From: Patescibacteria group bacterium
GTDB taxonomy: Bacteria; Patescibacteriota; UBA1384
Length of the DNA stretch: 6,039 nt
Direction: 5' to 3'
NCBI GenBank assembly: GCA_017992655.1
Contig: JAGOOF010000031.1
Coordinates: 1-6,039, forward strand
Positions 4,849 through 6,039 of the stretch are shown here, one piece after another. The notes under the pieces are model-generated. The model saw only the letters and a program-made list of their open reading frames with translations, did not search any database and had not been told where the DNA came from. Positions within the stretch are counted from its first letter, which is position 1; the number at the start of each line of letters is the position of its first letter. The position numbers were made by a program, and so were the translations under genes.

Positions 4849-6039
4849 TTATGCTTCCTGATCACGAATAACCTTATAAGCAGTAATTTTTCTTTCGGGT
4901 TCATATTTGGTAACGTCAAAACTTTTGACCCAAATATAACCGCTGCAGTCGTTGTATTTTTCTGAACTTCTTTTCGAATAAGTTTTAACCGTTTTGAGGT
5001 AAGGAACTTCTTCAGAAACTTCTTTACGGTAGTGTGGCAAATATATATCAGTATCAATAAACAATGAAGCATGAGATAGAAACTCTCTTGGGGACAGTAC
5101 TTCTTCAAGTCTAGTCTTTTTCTCCCAATCTTCCATAGACATTGTTTCTGGAGAACGGGCTACAAAAATGACAGCTTCAGTGTTATCCATAGCCTCTTCG
5201 TCTTTTCTGGCTATTTGTATCATGGCAGGTTGATCTAGCCCTTCCGAAGTATACAAAAGCTTGCCTTGCTCCCATACGTCCTCTGCTGTTACTTTACTTG
5301 GGACGTAAACTGGATGTGTATATTCTTCTCGTTGTTCGGGAGTCATTTTTCTCCACAAAGATAGAAATTTATCAAGAATATATCGCTCTTTTTCTCTTGC
5401 CAATTTGCCAAAATACCGCTGGGCATACACTGCTGCACTAGCTTGTAACCTTTCATATACTTCGCTGGGTACTTCTTCCGTCGATTCTATTCTTGCATCA
5501 TCTGGCGTTTGCGTTGCTTCAGGATAAACACTGCTACCACCCTGCTCTGGATGTGGCTCTGCCTGCACACTTACCGCAGGTTGTGATTCTTCTGAACTTC
5601 CATGGGACATTGTATAGCAACGAATTTCTTCTTCTATGAAACGAGATAATTCCTGTTCTAGAGCAAGCCTTCTTTCGCTTAACCTTTTCTTTTGTCGCAC
5701 CACTTGAGCTAGTGCTCTATATTGCTCTTTCAGCTCTTCGCCCGTCATCGTCTTTTCTCCGGAAGTAATGCGGGAAAGGATTGCTTCTGACATTTTCGTT
5801 GTTTCATCAAGTAACTTTTCTACTCTATCAACCTCTTCTACATGTTTAGCAAAGGCTTCTTCTAGTTTTATTCTACTTTCCTCAATAAGCGATGCTTCTT
5901 CGTGCGCTTTTTCGCGTAAAGCACGCATTTCTTGCTCTAATCTTTCTTTTTCTGCTTCGAGTTCTTTTTTTCTTGCTTCTAGACGATTGTATTCATGGCA
6001 GGTTGATCTAGCCCTTCCGAAGTATACAAAAGCTTGCCT
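4849..6039 (-). CDS. Long coiled-coil protein of unknown function, N-terminus missing
   Basis: The frame ends with TAA at 4849 and stays open to the window edge, so the gene is 5'-partial; the ATG at 5928 (359 residues) is probably internal, because the 20 or so codons before it continue the same Glu/Lys/Arg/Leu-rich coiled coil. No ribosome-binding site precedes that ATG. Counting from it, residues 1-104 are strongly helical coiled coil, 105-155 are a Ser/Glu/Pro/Gln-rich linker, and 156-359 form a separate, more globular domain with many aromatic residues (for example KYNDCSGYIWVKSF, 324-337). No membrane helix, signal peptide or catalytic motif is visible, and I recognise no family. Coiled-coil plus tail domain suggests a structural or scaffold role, as inference only. 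The outermost 47 bases (5993-6039) copy an internal part of this gene in another frame, so the first codons are unreliable. Confidence 0.85.
   Translation of the reverse strand, partial: RQAFVYFGRARSTCHEYNRLEARKKELEAEKERLEQEMRALREKAHEEASLIEESRIKLEEAFAKHVEEVDRVEKLLDETTKMSEAILSRITSGEKTMTGEELKEQYRALAQVVRQKKRLSERRLALEQELSRFIEEEIRCYTMSHGSSEESQPAVSVQAEPHPEQGGSSVYPEATQTPDDARIESTEEVPSEVYERLQASAAVYAQRYFGKLAREKERYILDKFLSLWRKMTPEQREEYTHPVYVPSKVTAEDVWEQGKLLYTSEGLDQPAMIQIARKDEEAMDNTEAVIFVARSPETMSMEDWEKKTRLEEVLSPREFLSHASLFIDTDIYLPHYRKEVSEEVPYLKTVKTYSKRSSEKYNDCSGYIWVKSFDVTKYEPERKITAYKVIRDQEA
5220..5266. repeat. Internal copy of a 47 bp direct repeat
   Basis: These 47 bases are identical to the last 47 of the window. 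Here they encode, in frame on the minus strand, part of the C-terminal domain (residues around GKLLYTSEGLDQPAM), so this is the natural copy. Confidence 0.9.
5993..6039. repeat. Terminal copy of the 47 bp direct repeat, probable assembly artefact
   Basis: An exact copy of 5220-5266 runs to the final base. It is read in a different frame here (giving RQAFVYFGRARSTC instead of a coiled coil) and breaks the heptad-like pattern of the adjoining codons. An exact repeat ending at a contig edge is what k-mer assembly commonly leaves at an unresolved junction. Confidence 0.75.

Noticed and set aside
4821..5108. 95-codon minus-strand frame
   Set aside because: It overlaps the coiled-coil gene in another frame and lacks a ribosome-binding site; it is judged a shadow.

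Overview
The window reads as part of a small, AT-leaning bacterial genome, most likely a Candidate Phyla Radiation (Patescibacteria) lineage or something similarly reduced. The basis is inference: a 23S rRNA gene broken by several insertions plus a group I intron, no 16S gene beside it, very short protein genes with membrane or coiled-coil character, and no recognisable metabolic gene. No taxonomic marker protein is present, so the phylum is not proven.

Layout. Bases 1-304 are the 5' part of a group I intron on the minus strand. It interrupts 23S rRNA just after the base equivalent to E. coli U1931, inside the I-CeuI-type target region. Bases 305 to about 2428 are the 5' exon of 23S rRNA (minus), carrying three homologous stem-loop intervening sequences in helices that I place as H63, H45 and H9. 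Bases 2429-2767 hold promoters, a strong intrinsic terminator and a possible short RNA of about 100 nt. A membrane-anchored coiled-coil protein gene follows (2768-3190, minus), then a tRNA-Ala(UGC) gene (minus) with its own promoter and terminator. Next come two membrane-protein genes in one minus-strand unit (3684-4400). A tRNA-Ile(GAU) gene lies on the plus strand, fired from a promoter that physically overlaps the divergent promoter of the membrane-protein unit, and it ends in an intrinsic terminator. The right end is a large unrecognised coiled-coil protein gene (4849 to the window edge, minus), missing its N-terminus.

How the parts relate. The Ile(GAU)/Ala(UGC) pair is the one normally found between 16S and 23S. 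Here Ala is upstream of 23S in the expected orientation, but Ile is inverted and two protein genes separate them, so this looks like a dispersed rRNA operon whose pieces each gained separate transcription signals. The mature 23S would require intron splicing and probably excision of, or cleavage at, the three intervening sequences, giving a fragmented 23S RNA.

The last 47 bases exactly repeat an internal segment of the same gene in another reading frame and stop at the window edge. They should be treated as a probable assembly artefact.
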